64,000 nt of DNA from Escherichia coli. GTDB taxonomy: Bacteria; Pseudomonadota; Gammaproteobacteria; Enterobacterales; Enterobacteriaceae. The first letter of the stretch is position 1, and every line of letters begins with the position of its first letter. The stretch lies in NCBI RefSeq assembly GCF_036503815.1, contig NZ_AP027764.1, forward strand, positions 3,658,001-3,722,000. Direction: 5' to 3'. The notes beneath the pieces are model-generated. The model made no database searches, was not told the origin of the DNA, and saw only the letters and a list, made by a program, of their open reading frames with translations. Of this stretch, positions 12,400-24,030 are shown in pieces. The position numbers and the translations under genes are program-made.

Positions 12400-13698
12400 T
12401 TACGCCTGCTGGTTCATCAGCTCGTTGAAAGTGGTTTCTTTTTCAGTCACTTTCGCTTTCGCCAGTACAGCTTCAACAGCCTGTTCTTCCAGAGCAACAT
12501 TGCGCATGTTGTCCATCAGTTCTTTGTTTTTGCTGTAGAACTCGATAACTTCTTTCGGATCTTCGTACGCAGAAGCCATCTCTTCGATCAGGCCTTTAAC
12601 GCGTTCTTCGTCAGCTTTCAGCTCGTTGGTGCGGATAACTTCGCCCAGCAGCAGGCCAACAACTACGCGGCGTTTAGCTTGTTCTTCGAACAGTTCGCGC
12701 GGCAGTTCCAGAGCCTGTTTTTCGTTACCGCCGAAACGCTGTGCAGCCTGGCGACGCAGAACGTCGATTTCGCTGTCGATCAGCGTAGCCGGTACGTCGA
12801 TGTCGTTAGCTTTTACCAGACCTTCGATCGCCTGAGACTTAACGCGGTTACGGATGGCGCTCTTCAGCTCGCGCTCCATGTTTTTACGCACTTCAGCGCG
12901 CAGACCTTCTACGGAACCATCTTCAACGCCGAAACGTTTGATGAATTCTGCAGTCAGTTCCGGCAGTTCACGCTCTTCAACTTTCTTCAGGTTGATAGCG
13001 AATTTCGCTGCTTTACCTTTCAGGTTTTCTGCGTGGTACTCTTCCGGGAAGGTCACGTCGATGGTGAACTCTTCGCCAGCTTTGTGGCCTTTGATACCGT
13101 CTTCAAAGCCCGGGATCATACGACCCTGGCCCATCGCCAGTACGAAATCAGACGCTTTACCGCCTTCGAACTCTTCGCCGTCTACAGAACCGGTGAAGTC
13201 GATGGTTACGCGGTCTTCTGCTTCAACAGCGCCGTCTTTTTCTTTCCAGGTCGCCTGCTGTTTACGCAGAGTATCCAGCATGCCGTCAACGTCAGCGTCG
13301 GTCACTTCAACGATCGGTTTTTCAACTTCGATCGCTTCCAGACCCTGCAGTTCAACTTCCGGATAAACTTCAAACTCTACAGAGTAGGTGAAGTCTTCAC
13401 CCAGCTTGTATTCGCCCGGAACATAAGTCGGTGCGCCAGCCGGATTGATTTTTTCTTTAATGATGGCGTCAATGAAGTTACGGCTCATCAGGTCACCCAG
13501 AACGTCCTGGCGTACAGACGCGCCATAACGCTGAGCAACGATATTCATTGGCACTTTGCCTTTGCGGAAGCCGTCAATACGTACTTTTTTCGCAACGTTG
13601 ACCAGCTCGCTTTTAACAGCGGTCTCGATGCTGTCAGCAGCGATAGTAATCGTTACACGGCGGCCAAGGCCTTGAGTGGTTTCAACTGAAACTTGCAT
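12400..13698 (-). CDS. tig: Trigger factor (ribosome-associated chaperone)
   Basis: Trigger factor binds ribosomal protein L23 at the exit tunnel and shields nascent chains. The 432-residue protein starts MQVSVETTQGLGRRVTITIA. The ribosome-docking loop GFRKGKVP is at residues about 43-50. A peptidyl-prolyl isomerase domain of FKBP type covers residues about 150-245 (DRVTIDFTGSVDGEEFEGG). A helical C-terminal chaperone domain follows (SEIDVLRRQAAQRFGG). It lies upstream of clpPX and downstream of bolA on the same strand, the standard E. coli order. Confidence 0.98.
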   Translation of the reverse strand: MQVSVETTQGLGRRVTITIAADSIETAVKSELVNVAKKVRIDGFRKGKVPMNIVAQRYGASVRQDVLGDLMSRNFIDAIIKEKINPAGAPTYVPGEYKLGEDFTYSVEFEVYPEVELQGLEAIEVEKPIVEVTDADVDGMLDTLRKQQATWKEKDGAVEAEDRVTIDFTGSVDGEEFEGGKASDFVLAMGQGRMIPGFEDGIKGHKAGEEFTIDVTFPEEYHAENLKGKAAKFAINLKKVEERELPELTAEFIKRFGVEDGSVEGLRAEVRKNMERELKSAIRNRVKSQAIEGLVKANDIDVPATLIDSEIDVLRRQAAQRFGGNEKQALELPRELFEEQAKRRVVVGLLLGEVIRTNELKADEERVKGLIEEMASAYEDPKEVIEFYSKNKELMDNMRNVALEEQAVEAVLAKAKVTEKETTFNELMNQQA

Positions 13699-14041
13699 CT
13701 TGTTACCTCAAAAAATCACAGTGCTCGGTCAACTCTTACCCCGCAAGCACAGGTTGTTGGCTTCGCGGAACCGGGATGTTCTTATAATCAATCACATTCC
13801 CTGTTACCAGAATCATCCCGAAAGCATTCAAATAGGACGCGGCATTATAGCGGCATCACTTTTATGAGTCGAGAACGGTTATTGCGCGCTGTCGCGTATT
13901 TTTTCACAATTCCCGGGCAATTTTCGTCTGAATGCTGGGCAAAAAGCGCAAAATCCAGACAAAACAAAACGGCCCGCAGGCCGTTTTTCATAAAATCTTT
14001 AGCAACATACTGGAAAAGCGCCGACAGTTGCAAATGCGTTT
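13699..14041. other. Intergenic region between bolA and tig (343 bases)
   Basis: It holds a bidirectional terminator-like hairpin at 13967-13989 (AAAACGGCC, loop CGCA, GGCCGTTTT), which probably ends bolA transcripts. The remainder should contain the tig promoter on the minus strand. I see no convincing gene; the open frames here are short and lack family features. Confidence 0.6.
13967..13989. terminator. Bidirectional terminator hairpin downstream of bolA
   Basis: AAAACGGCC pairs with GGCCGTTTT around CGCA. T-rich sequence follows on both strands. It lies about 50 bases beyond the bolA stop codon. Confidence 0.8.
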
Positions 14042-14359
14042 TTACGCGATGCTTCCTGCTCCACGACAGGGAGGAGAGGCAAAGACGGTGTCCTGCAACC
14101 CTTCCCACTCCTTAATAGTGTAAGTATGCAGAGCCAGCGCATGAACGGTAGTAGAGAGTTCCTCCGCTAAAGTACTGTAAATCATTCGATGACGATTCAG
14201 AAAACGTTCACCCGTAAAACGATCGCTGACCAGCACAACTTTAAAATGGCTTTCAGAGCCGGCTGGGACATTGTGACGATAGCTTTCATCCACTACTTCG
14301 AGGAATACGGGTTGGAACGCCGCCCTTAATTTTTCTTCTATCCGCTCACGTATCATCAT
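14042..14359 (-). CDS. bolA: Transcriptional regulator / iron-sulfur cluster partner BolA
   Basis: BolA is a 105-residue growth-phase and stress-induced protein that affects cell shape and partners monothiol glutaredoxin GrxD. The start at 14359 ([12 protein letters not shown]) has GGAG seven bases upstream; the frame stays open 11 codons further without a ribosome site. The class II KH-like fold signature is seen in [22 protein letters not shown], and the conserved C-terminal histidine is in [13 protein letters not shown] gearbox promoter lies 45-75 bases upstream. It is divergent from yajG. Confidence 0.95.
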
Positions 14360-14405
14360 GAAATATCTCCTCCGACAACGCTGAGATGTCATCCATCCCT
14401 TTAAA

Positions 14406-14435
14406 TACTAGCCGCTTTTACCGTTTCCATTGCAG
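14406..14435 (-). promoter_or_regulatory. Gearbox promoter bolA1p
   Basis: On the minus strand CTGCAA (14430-14435) and CGGCTAGTA (14406-14414) are separated by 15 bases. These are the classic gearbox -35 and -10 elements described for bolA, used by sigmaS with output inversely related to growth rate. Confidence 0.8.
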
Positions 14436-14663
14436 CTTAACAACAAATATTTAGGTTTCGTCCTGGTTTTTCCGTCAAGCGTATGAAGTTTACTGATTTA
14501 AAGATTGAAACACAGACCTCGCATCAGCGTTTCTTTTACCAGGGGCGATTATTTCGTCAACATGATGAATTTACATGCCTTACCCACTTCCCCTCGCCGT
14601 TGGCAATGTTATGATGGCGGGAATTTTTACCAAACACGCTTAAGAGTCTCTGAGAGCCCGAAC

Positions 14664-15242
14664 ATGTTCAAAAAAATCCTCTTCCCGTTAGTTGCTCTGT
14701 TTATGCTTGCAGGATGCGCAAAACCGCCAACAACTATTGAAGTTTCACCGACGATAACACTGCCACAGCAGGATCCAAGCCTGATGGGCGTCACCGTAAG
14801 CATTAATGGTGCCGATCAGCGTACCGATCAGGCGCTGGCAAAAGTTACCCGCGATAATCAAATCGTTACCCTGACCGCCTCCCGCGATCTGCGTTTCCTG
14901 CTGCAAGAAGTGCTGGAAAAACAGATGACCGCGCGTGGTTACATGGTTGGTCCGAATGGCCCGGTTAATCTGCAAATCATCGTTAGCCAACTGTATGCTG
15001 ACGTGTCCCAGGGCAACGTGCGCTATAACATCGCCACCAAAGCGGATATCGCTATCATCGCTACCGCGCAGAATGGCAACAAAATGACCAAAAACTATCG
15101 TGCCAGCTACAACGTTGAAGGTGCGTTCCAGGCCTCCAACAAAAATATCGCCGATGCGGTTAACAGTGTGCTGACCGATACCATCGCTGATATGTCTCAG
15201 GACACCAGCATCCACGAATTCATCAAGCAGAACGCGCGTTAA
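14664..15242 (+). CDS. yajG: Putative lipoprotein YajG
   Basis: The 192-residue protein begins MFKKILFPLVALFMLAGCAK, a lipoprotein signal peptide with lipobox LAGC, so it should be lipidated at the cysteine. The frame stays open 53 codons upstream, but the signal peptide and the E. coli length fix this start. The mature part is a conserved domain of unknown biochemical function (YajG family). It lies 43 bases upstream of ampG on the same strand and is probably co-transcribed. Because ampG recycles cell wall muropeptides, an envelope role is plausible but unproven. Confidence 0.93.
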   Translation: MFKKILFPLVALFMLAGCAKPPTTIEVSPTITLPQQDPSLMGVTVSINGADQRTDQALAKVTRDNQIVTLTASRDLRFLLQEVLEKQMTARGYMVGPNGPVNLQIIVSQLYADVSQGNVRYNIATKADIAIIATAQNGNKMTKNYRASYNVEGAFQASNKNIADAVNSVLTDTIADMSQDTSIHEFIKQNAR

Positions 15243-15285
15243 TTTCTGCCCTCTGGCCCGGTGCAAGCCGGGCCTGTAGACGCCC

Positions 15286-16761
15286 ATGTCCAGTCAATAT
15301 TTACGTATTTTTCAACAGCCACGTTCAGCCATATTGCTGATTCTGGGTTTTGCTTCCGGGCTACCGCTCGCCCTGACATCCGGCACCTTACAGGCCTGGA
15401 TGACGGTCGAGAATATCGATCTTAAAACCATTGGTTTCTTCTCTCTGGTAGGCCAGGCTTACGTTTTTAAATTCCTCTGGTCACCGCTGATGGACCGCTA
15501 CACGCCCCCATTTTTCGGGCGGCGGCGCGGTTGGCTGCTCGCCACGCAAATCCTGTTATTAGTCGCCATTGCGGCGATGGGTTTTCTCGAACCAGGCACC
15601 CAGCTCCGCTGGATGGCGGCACTGGCGGTGGTGATCGCTTTTTGCTCTGCCTCCCAAGATATTGTCTTCGATGCGTGGAAAACCGATGTGCTCCCGGCAG
15701 AAGAGCGTGGTGCGGGCGCGGCAATCAGCGTGCTGGGTTACCGTTTAGGGATGCTGGTTTCCGGCGGCTTAGCCCTGTGGCTGGCAGATAAATGGCTGGG
15801 CTGGCAGGGCATGTACTGGTTGATGGCGGCGCTGTTGATCCCCTGTATTATCGCGACGTTACTTGCACCAGAACCAACCGACACCGTTCCTGTGCCCAAA
15901 ACGCTGGAACAAGCGGTTGTTGCACCTCTGCGTGATTTCTTTGGTCGCAATAATGCATGGCTTATTTTGCTTCTTATCGTGCTGTATAAGCTGGGCGACG
16001 CATTCGCCATGAGCCTGACAACCACGTTTTTGATTCGCGGCGTCGGGTTTGATGCAGGTGAAGTAGGCGTGGTTAACAAAACGCTTGGCTTACTGGCGAC
16101 CATTGTTGGCGCATTGTACGGTGGGATTTTGATGCAGCGCCTGTCACTGTTCCGGGCGCTGCTGATTTTCGGTATTTTACAAGGTGCATCTAACGCCGGT
16201 TACTGGCTGCTGTCGATTACTGATAAGCATCTCTACAGCATGGGCGCAGCCGTCTTTTTCGAAAACCTCTGTGGCGGGATGGGTACATCAGCCTTTGTCG
16301 CGCTGTTAATGACGCTGTGTAATAAGTCATTTTCCGCTACTCAATTTGCCCTGCTCTCAGCGCTTTCTGCTGTAGGGCGAGTTTATGTCGGCCCCGTGGC
16401 AGGTTGGTTTGTTGAATCACACGGTTGGTCGACGTTCTATCTTTTTTCCGTCGCCGCCGCCGTACCAGGGCTTATTTTATTGCTGGTTTGCCGCCAGACG
16501 CTTGAATATACACGGGTAAATGACAACTTTATCTCCCGCACCGAGTATCCGTCAGGTTATGCCTTTGCCATGTGGACACTGGCGGCGGGCGTCAGCCTGT
16601 TGACCGTGTGGTTACTGCTGTTGACGATGGACGCGCTGGATTTGACGCACTTCTCTTTTCTGCCTGCTCTGCTGGAAGTCGGGGTTTTAGTCGCCCTTTC
16701 TGGCGTCGTGCTTGGTGGTTTGCTGGATTATCTGGCGCTACGAAAAACGCATCTGACGTAA
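15286..16761 (+). CDS. ampG: Muropeptide permease AmpG
   Basis: AmpG is an inner-membrane major-facilitator protein that imports GlcNAc-anhydroMurNAc-peptides for wall recycling. In bacteria with inducible ampC it supplies the signal for beta-lactamase induction. The 491-residue protein has about 14 hydrophobic segments. The MFS loop pattern appears as SPLMDRYTPPFFGRRRGWLL near residues 65-84. Length equals the E. coli protein. It follows yajG by 43 bases and precedes the cyo promoter region. Confidence 0.96.
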   Translation: MSSQYLRIFQQPRSAILLILGFASGLPLALTSGTLQAWMTVENIDLKTIGFFSLVGQAYVFKFLWSPLMDRYTPPFFGRRRGWLLATQILLLVAIAAMGFLEPGTQLRWMAALAVVIAFCSASQDIVFDAWKTDVLPAEERGAGAAISVLGYRLGMLVSGGLALWLADKWLGWQGMYWLMAALLIPCIIATLLAPEPTDTVPVPKTLEQAVVAPLRDFFGRNNAWLILLLIVLYKLGDAFAMSLTTTFLIRGVGFDAGEVGVVNKTLGLLATIVGALYGGILMQRLSLFRALLIFGILQGASNAGYWLLSITDKHLYSMGAAVFFENLCGGMGTSAFVALLMTLCNKSFSATQFALLSALSAVGRVYVGPVAGWFVESHGWSTFYLFSVAAAVPGLILLLVCRQTLEYTRVNDNFISRTEYPSGYAFAMWTLAAGVSLLTVWLLLLTMDALDLTHFSFLPALLEVGVLVALSGVVLGGLLDYLALRKTHLT

Positions 16762-17221
16762 TCTGTAAATATTATTTAGCTGTAGTAATCACTCGCCGTA
16801 ATTATTACGGCTAAATAAACATCAGCATCGCTTATTAATATTTGTTCTTTTGTGCGGCTTAGTGTTTGGAAATTATTGACGCCATTTATGAATTCTATTT
16901 TTTCTTACACGATTCAGCTAATGAGACTTTATTTCCCCACCACCCAGTTGTCACCTTAATGATAATTATTTGTTAAATAAATGTTTTATTTAGCATTGGT
17001 TATACCAATTGCCCGCTCAGACTCCTTCTGCACTCCCCTTTCGTTATAACGCCCTTTTGCAACAGCTTCTTAAAATCAACTTGATATGTTTTGCAACATA
17101 TGTGACCTGACAGCCAAATCCAAGTAACAGGAATTTAATCATGTTTACAGTAATGTAACCTTCCCGTAAAATGCCCACACACTTTAAACGCCACCAGATC
17201 CCGTGGAATTGAGGTCGTTAA
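16762..17221. other. ampG-cyoA intergenic regulatory region (460 bases)
   Basis: It is AT-rich and contains no gene. An 8-bp perfect palindrome GCCGTAAT-T-ATTACGGC lies at 16795-16811 just after ampG. A sequence resembling an ArcA box, GTTAAATAAATGTTTT, lies at 16972-16987. The cyo operon is known to be repressed by ArcA and FNR when oxygen is low, so this site is a reasonable candidate. The cyoA promoter is annotated separately. Confidence 0.6.
17144..17172 (+). promoter_or_regulatory. Sigma70 promoter of the cyo operon
   Basis: TTTACA (17144-17149) and TAAAAT (17167-17172) are spaced by exactly 17 bases. The implied start is about 43 bases before the cyoA ATG. The assignment is from consensus match only. 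Confidence 0.65.
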
Positions 17222-18169
17222 ATGAGACTCAGGAAATACAATAAAAGTTTGGGATGGTTGTCATTATTTGCAGGCACTGTATTGCTCAGTGGCTGTAATT
17301 CTGCGCTGTTAGATCCCAAAGGACAGATTGGTCTGGAGCAACGTTCACTGATACTGACGGCATTTGGCCTGATGTTGATTGTCGTTATTCCCGCAATCTT
17401 GATGGCTGTTGGTTTCGCCTGGAAGTACCGTGCGAGCAATAAAGATGCTAAGTACAGCCCGAACTGGTCACACTCCAATAAAGTGGAAGCTGTGGTCTGG
17501 ACGGTACCTATCTTAATCATCATCTTCCTTGCGGTACTGACCTGGAAAACCACTCACGCTCTTGAGCCTAGCAAGCCGCTGGCACACGACGAGAAGCCCA
17601 TTACCATCGAAGTGGTTTCCATGGACTGGAAATGGTTCTTCATCTACCCGGAACAGGGCATTGCTACCGTGAATGAAATCGCTTTCCCGGCGAACACTCC
17701 GGTGTACTTCAAAGTGACCTCCAACTCCGTGATGAACTCCTTCTTCATTCCGCGTCTGGGTAGCCAGATTTATGCCATGGCCGGTATGCAGACTCGCCTG
17801 CATCTGATCGCCAACGAACCCGGCACTTATGACGGTATCTCCGCCAGCTACAGCGGCCCGGGCTTCTCAGGCATGAAGTTCAAAGCTATTGCCACACCGG
17901 ATCGCGCCGAATTCGACCAGTGGGTCGCAAAAGCGAAACAGTCGCCGAACACCATGTCTGACATGGCAGCGTTCGAAAAACTGGCCGCGCCTAGCGAATA
18001 CAACCAGGTGGAATATTTCTCCAACGTGAAACCAGATTTGTTTGCCGACGTGATTAACAAGTTTATGGCTCACGGTAAGAGCATGGACATGACCCAGCCA
18101 GAAGGTGAGCACAGTGCACACGAAGGTATGGAAGGCATGGACATGAGCCACGCGGAATCCGCCCATTAA
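17222..18169 (+). CDS. cyoA: Cytochrome bo3 ubiquinol oxidase subunit II
   Basis: Subunit II of the aerobic quinol oxidase, an inner-membrane lipoprotein with a periplasmic cupredoxin-fold domain. The 315-residue protein has a lipobox LLSGC with the cysteine at residue 25, then two membrane segments (about residues 43-68 and 90-112). The cupredoxin domain follows without the CuA ligands, as expected for a quinol rather than cytochrome c oxidase. The C-terminus is His/Met-rich (GMEGMDMSHAESAH). GAGG lies seven bases before the ATG. First gene of cyoABCDE. Confidence 0.98.
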   Translation: MRLRKYNKSLGWLSLFAGTVLLSGCNSALLDPKGQIGLEQRSLILTAFGLMLIVVIPAILMAVGFAWKYRASNKDAKYSPNWSHSNKVEAVVWTVPILIIIFLAVLTWKTTHALEPSKPLAHDEKPITIEVVSMDWKWFFIYPEQGIATVNEIAFPANTPVYFKVTSNSVMNSFFIPRLGSQIYAMAGMQTRLHLIANEPGTYDGISASYSGPGFSGMKFKAIATPDRAEFDQWVAKAKQSPNTMSDMAAFEKLAAPSEYNQVEYFSNVKPDLFADVINKFMAHGKSMDMTQPEGEHSAHEGMEGMDMSHAESAH

Positions 18170-18178
18170 AGGGGTTGA

Positions 18179-21115
<2,937 letters not shown>

Positions 21116-21126
21116 GAGCGGCGGTT

Positions 21127-22017
21127 ATGATGTTTAAGCAATACCTGCAAGTAACGAAACCAGGCATCATCTTTGGCAACCTGATCTCGGTGATTGGGGG
21201 ATTCTTGCTGGCCTCAAAGGGCAGCATTGATTATCCCCTGTTTATCTACACGCTGGTTGGGGTGTCACTGGTTGTGGCGTCGGGTTGTGTGTTTAACAAC
21301 TACATCGACAGGGATATCGACAGAAAGATGGAAAGGACGAAGAATCGGGTGCTGGTTAAAGGCCTGATCTCTCCTGCTGTCTCGCTGGTGTACGCCACCT
21401 TGCTGGGTATTGCTGGCTTTATGCTGCTGTGGTTTGGCGCGAATCCGCTGGCCTGCTGGCTGGGGGTGATGGGCTTTGTGGTTTATGTCGGCGTTTACAG
21501 CCTGTACATGAAACGCCACTCGGTCTACGGCACGTTGATTGGTTCGCTCTCCGGCGCAGCGCCGCCGGTGATTGGCTACTGTGCAGTGACAGGCGAGTTC
21601 GATAGCGGCGCAGCGATCCTGCTGGCTATCTTCAGCCTGTGGCAGATGCCTCACTCTTATGCCATCGCAATTTTCCGCTTTAAGGATTATCAGGCGGCAA
21701 ACATTCCGGTGCTGCCAGTGGTGAAAGGCATTTCGGTAGCGAAAAACCACATTACGCTGTATATCATCGCCTTTGCCGTTGCCACGCTGATGCTCTCTCT
21801 TGGCGGTTACGCTGGGTATAAATATCTGGTGGTCGCCGCGGCGGTTAGCGTCTGGTGGTTAGGTATGGCCCTGCGCGGTTATAAAGTTGCTGATGATCGA
21901 ATCTGGGCACGCAAGCTGTTCGGCTTCTCGATCATCGCCATCACTGCCCTCTCGGTAATGATGTCCGTTGATTTTATGGTGCCGGACTCGCATACGCTGC
22001 TGGCTGCTGTGTGGTAA
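21127..22017 (+). CDS. cyoE: Protoheme IX farnesyltransferase (heme O synthase)
   Basis: CyoE is an inner-membrane UbiA-family prenyltransferase that converts heme B to heme O for the oxidase. The 296-residue protein has the prenyl diphosphate-binding motif [12 protein letters not shown] at residues about 58-69 and about nine membrane segments. The start [13 protein letters not shown] at 21127 matches the usual length; the frame extends 15 codons into cyoD. It is the last gene of the operon and a terminator follows directly. Confidence 0.97.
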
Positions 22018-22031
22018 CACAACCTCTCTAT

Positions 22032-22060
22032 AAAAAAGGTGCTACGGCACCTTTTTTATT
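22032..22060 (+). terminator. Terminator of the cyo operon
   Basis: AAAAAAGGTGC and GCACCTTTTTT flank a short loop, followed by TATT. It lies 15 bases after the cyoE stop codon. Confidence 0.9.
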
Positions 22061-22070
22061 GTCTGAGAAC

Positions 22071-22148
22071 AGAGATACGGCTAATAGCCGTATCTCTTGA
22101 CAGAGTGAGTATATGCACATAAATTAATCATACGGTTGATAGCCGTAT
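22071..22148. promoter_or_regulatory. Promoter and twin palindromic operators of the toxin-antitoxin pair
   Basis: AGAGATACGGCT and AGCCGTATCTCT form perfect 12-bp arms around AAT (22071-22097). A second site at 22130-22148, ATACGGTTGATAGCCGTAT, differs from the core of the first at only two of 19 positions. TTGACA (22097-22102) abuts the first palindrome, and a weak -10, TAAATT, sits at 22120-22125, 17 bases on. Operators flanking the promoter suit autoregulation by the ribbon-helix-helix antitoxin. Confidence 0.65.
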
Positions 22149-22201
22149 TATGCATGAGATCGACTCCCTACGATTTCATTCAGTTAATCAAAGAGGTCAT
22201 A

Positions 22202-22513
22202 ATGCCTGGAAAAACAGTCGCTCTACCCGATATCGATAAAACGCTGAAAAATGCGCGGGTTGAACTCAAAACCAGTCCCGACGCCAAAAACAAACTTCGT
22301 GAAGCTGCGCAAGCCGTTGGGGTAGATTTAAGCGCTTTTATTTTGAGCGCAGCTATGGAACGCGCCGAAAGTGTGCTTGATAACCAACGTCGCCGTGAGC
22401 TTTCGAATCAAAGCTGGGAACTGATGAACCAACTCATCGCTGAACCTGCTCAACCGACGCTCGCCCTCAAGGCGTTAATGAAAAGGAAAAACAGCGATGG
22501 TCGACAAGCATGA
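22202..22513 (+). CDS. DUF1778 ribbon-helix-helix antitoxin (TacA/AtaR-like)
   Basis: The 103-residue protein has an N-terminal ribbon-helix-helix DNA-binding region (VELKTSPDAKNKLREAAQAVGVDLSAF is its core, with LSAFILSAAMERAESVL the second helix). The C-terminal tail would wrap the toxin. Members of this family neutralise GNAT toxins and repress their own operon. The ATG at 22202 follows AAGAGGT at a good distance; the frame is open 22 codons further. It overlaps the downstream acetyltransferase by 17 bases. It lies between core genes cyoE and yajR and is accessory DNA. Confidence 0.88.
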   Translation: MPGKTVALPDIDKTLKNARVELKTSPDAKNKLREAAQAVGVDLSAFILSAAMERAESVLDNQRRRELSNQSWELMNQLIAEPAQPTLALKALMKRKNSDGRQA

Positions 22514-23039
22514 AGAGATTACTCTGCCCATAGTCCTCTCCTGTAATTATCAGTCTGATATTACTTATCCTGGGCAAAAACAGTTTGATTGCGGTAACCC
22601 TGTTATCGATAAATTTGTACGCGCATCGCTAAAGAAAAGTGTGCGTAATAGCGACTGTGCTGCTAAAGCACTTATTGACAGACAAAGTGGTGAACTGATT
22701 GGCATCTGTACTTTTACGGCATATTCGCTGGAAAAACAACGCGTTTCTGGCGTCCTTCAGGGTTCACAACCTTCAGAGATTGGTGTTGTCAGATTAGTCA
22801 TGTTAGGGGTAGCGCGGAAATATCAAAAGCGGGGCTTTGGTCAGGACCTACTATGTGATTTTTTTGAACATGTAAAAATAATTCACCGGGCATTACCAAT
22901 TAAAGGGGTTTATCTTGATGCTGACCCTGCCGCCATTAACTTTTATACTCGTCTCGGCTTTGTTCAGCTTTCAGCGAGGCCCAATGTTTTCGGTGCTGTA
23001 CCGATGTTTTTAGCGATTCAGCATATTCTCGCGGCTTAG
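22497..23039 (+). CDS. GNAT-family toxin, aminoacyl-tRNA acetyltransferase type (TacT/AtaT/ItaT-like)
   Basis: The 180-residue protein is a GCN5-related acetyltransferase. The acetyl-CoA pyrophosphate loop is QKRGFG (residues 110-115), preceded by the beta4 strand VVRLVMLGVARKY. The tyrosine expected for catalysis is Tyr150 in AAINFYTRLGF. Relatives acetylate the amino group of charged tRNAs and stop translation, with acetyl-CoA as donor. Which tRNA this member attacks cannot be read from sequence. The 17-base overlap with the antitoxin gene suggests translational coupling. Confidence 0.88.
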   Translation: MVDKHEEITLPIVLSCNYQSDITYPGQKQFDCGNPVIDKFVRASLKKSVRNSDCAAKALIDRQSGELIGICTFTAYSLEKQRVSGVLQGSQPSEIGVVRLVMLGVARKYQKRGFGQDLLCDFFEHVKIIHRALPIKGVYLDADPAAINFYTRLGFVQLSARPNVFGAVPMFLAIQHILAA

Positions 23040-23050
23040 ATTATTATCGC

Positions 23051-23083
23051 CTCCGGCCATGGCAAGTTTTGCCTCAGCCGGAG
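23051..23083. terminator. Hairpin between the convergent toxin and Sel1-protein genes
   Basis: Outer arms CTCCGGC and GCCGGAG and inner arms GGCAA and TTGCC are separated by a 3x3 internal loop. It sits between two convergent 3' ends. There is no strong T run, so termination efficiency is uncertain. Confidence 0.5.
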
Positions 23084-23094
23084 ACTGAGCAGCG

Positions 23095-24030
23095 TTACCA
23101 CTTTTGTTCAATTGCCCCCGCTTTCATCAGGTCCACATCCTTGCCTTTAATGGTTGCCGTTGCGGCAACGATTGTGGTCCTTATTGCTGCACAAGATTTT
23201 CGTTCAAATTCCGGTTTATAAAGAATAAGCAACGAATTACTGGTAAATGAATCAAGCCGGTAATCTGTAAAGTTAATATCCAGTCGGTTTAAGCCGAAAG
23301 GTGCAAAGCCGACCGTTTGAATAGTTTCCTTACCTGACGGACTCTTGATGTTGTACGTAACACGAAGATTGGCCACTTCGCCTAAATTATTGGTTTTGGC
23401 AAAGAGGCTATCCATGCAGGAAAAACCTTTATCTAAAAAATTATCCCGCATTCCAGAACGGGTAATCGTGATCACAGGTAACGTATCGTCAACCGTTTTT
23501 CTGTCAATCATATCTTTTCGACAGGCGGCCATAAAGTCTTCCGGACCAGCATAAATGTGAACACCCTTATCAAGATATTCTTTCGCTTTACTACAATCCA
23601 CCTCGACATACTGACCATTGGCGTACATCATGCCCAACCTGGACCATGCTAAATTCACACCGCGTTGCGTAGCCTGATTAAATAACGCATACGCTTTGGC
23701 ATAATCCACCCGCACCTGTTCACCTTCGTAGTAGATATCCCCCAGCGCTAACGGAGCTTCTTCATCACCTTGTTTAGCGGCTAACTCGAACCATTTAATG
23801 GCTTCCTGAACGTTGGGTTTGGTATCGTAGCGGGGCTGATAATATTCCCAGCCTAACAGGCTTTGCGCGTCGACATCCCCCGACTCAGCCATTTTATGCA
23901 GTGTCCTTATCACATCGGGGGCAGGCTTTTCACTGTATATGCTGTCATACAATTCATGCGCTTTCTCGCTTGCCAGTGAACCTTGTGAGGCAATTAATAA
24001 AATAGCCAATAAACTCTTTTCATTTAACAT
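23095..24030 (-). CDS. Exported Sel1-repeat protein of unknown function
   Basis: The 311-residue protein opens with a probable signal peptide (KSLLAILLIASQGSLASEKA). Residues about 40-165 contain three to four Sel1-like (TPR-related) repeats: AESGDVDAQSLLGWEYYQ, AAKQGDEEAPLALGDIYYEG and ATQRGVNLAWSRLGMMYANG. The C-terminal half (about 190-311) is an unrecognised domain with four cysteines that could form disulfides in the periplasm. Sel1 repeats usually mediate protein contacts. It converges with the toxin gene; the two may have arrived together, but no functional link is visible. Confidence 0.75.
   Translation of the reverse strand: MLNEKSLLAILLIASQGSLASEKAHELYDSIYSEKPAPDVIRTLHKMAESGDVDAQSLLGWEYYQPRYDTKPNVQEAIKWFELAAKQGDEEAPLALGDIYYEGEQVRVDYAKAYALFNQATQRGVNLAWSRLGMMYANGQYVEVDCSKAKEYLDKGVHIYAGPEDFMAACRKDMIDRKTVDDTLPVITITRSGMRDNFLDKGFSCMDSLFAKTNNLGEVANLRVTYNIKSPSGKETIQTVGFAPFGLNRLDINFTDYRLDSFTSNSLLILYKPEFERKSCAAIRTTIVAATATIKGKDVDLMKAGAIEQKW

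Noticed and set aside
12388..13689. 433-residue plus-strand frame
   Set aside because: It is wholly antisense to tig, with a composition (very rich in Phe, Gln and Arg) typical of a reverse-strand shadow and no family motif.
22136..22201. N-terminal extension of the DUF1778 antitoxin
   Set aside because: The upstream codons run through the second operator palindrome; the ATG at 22202 has the ribosome site AAGAGGT and gives normal family length.
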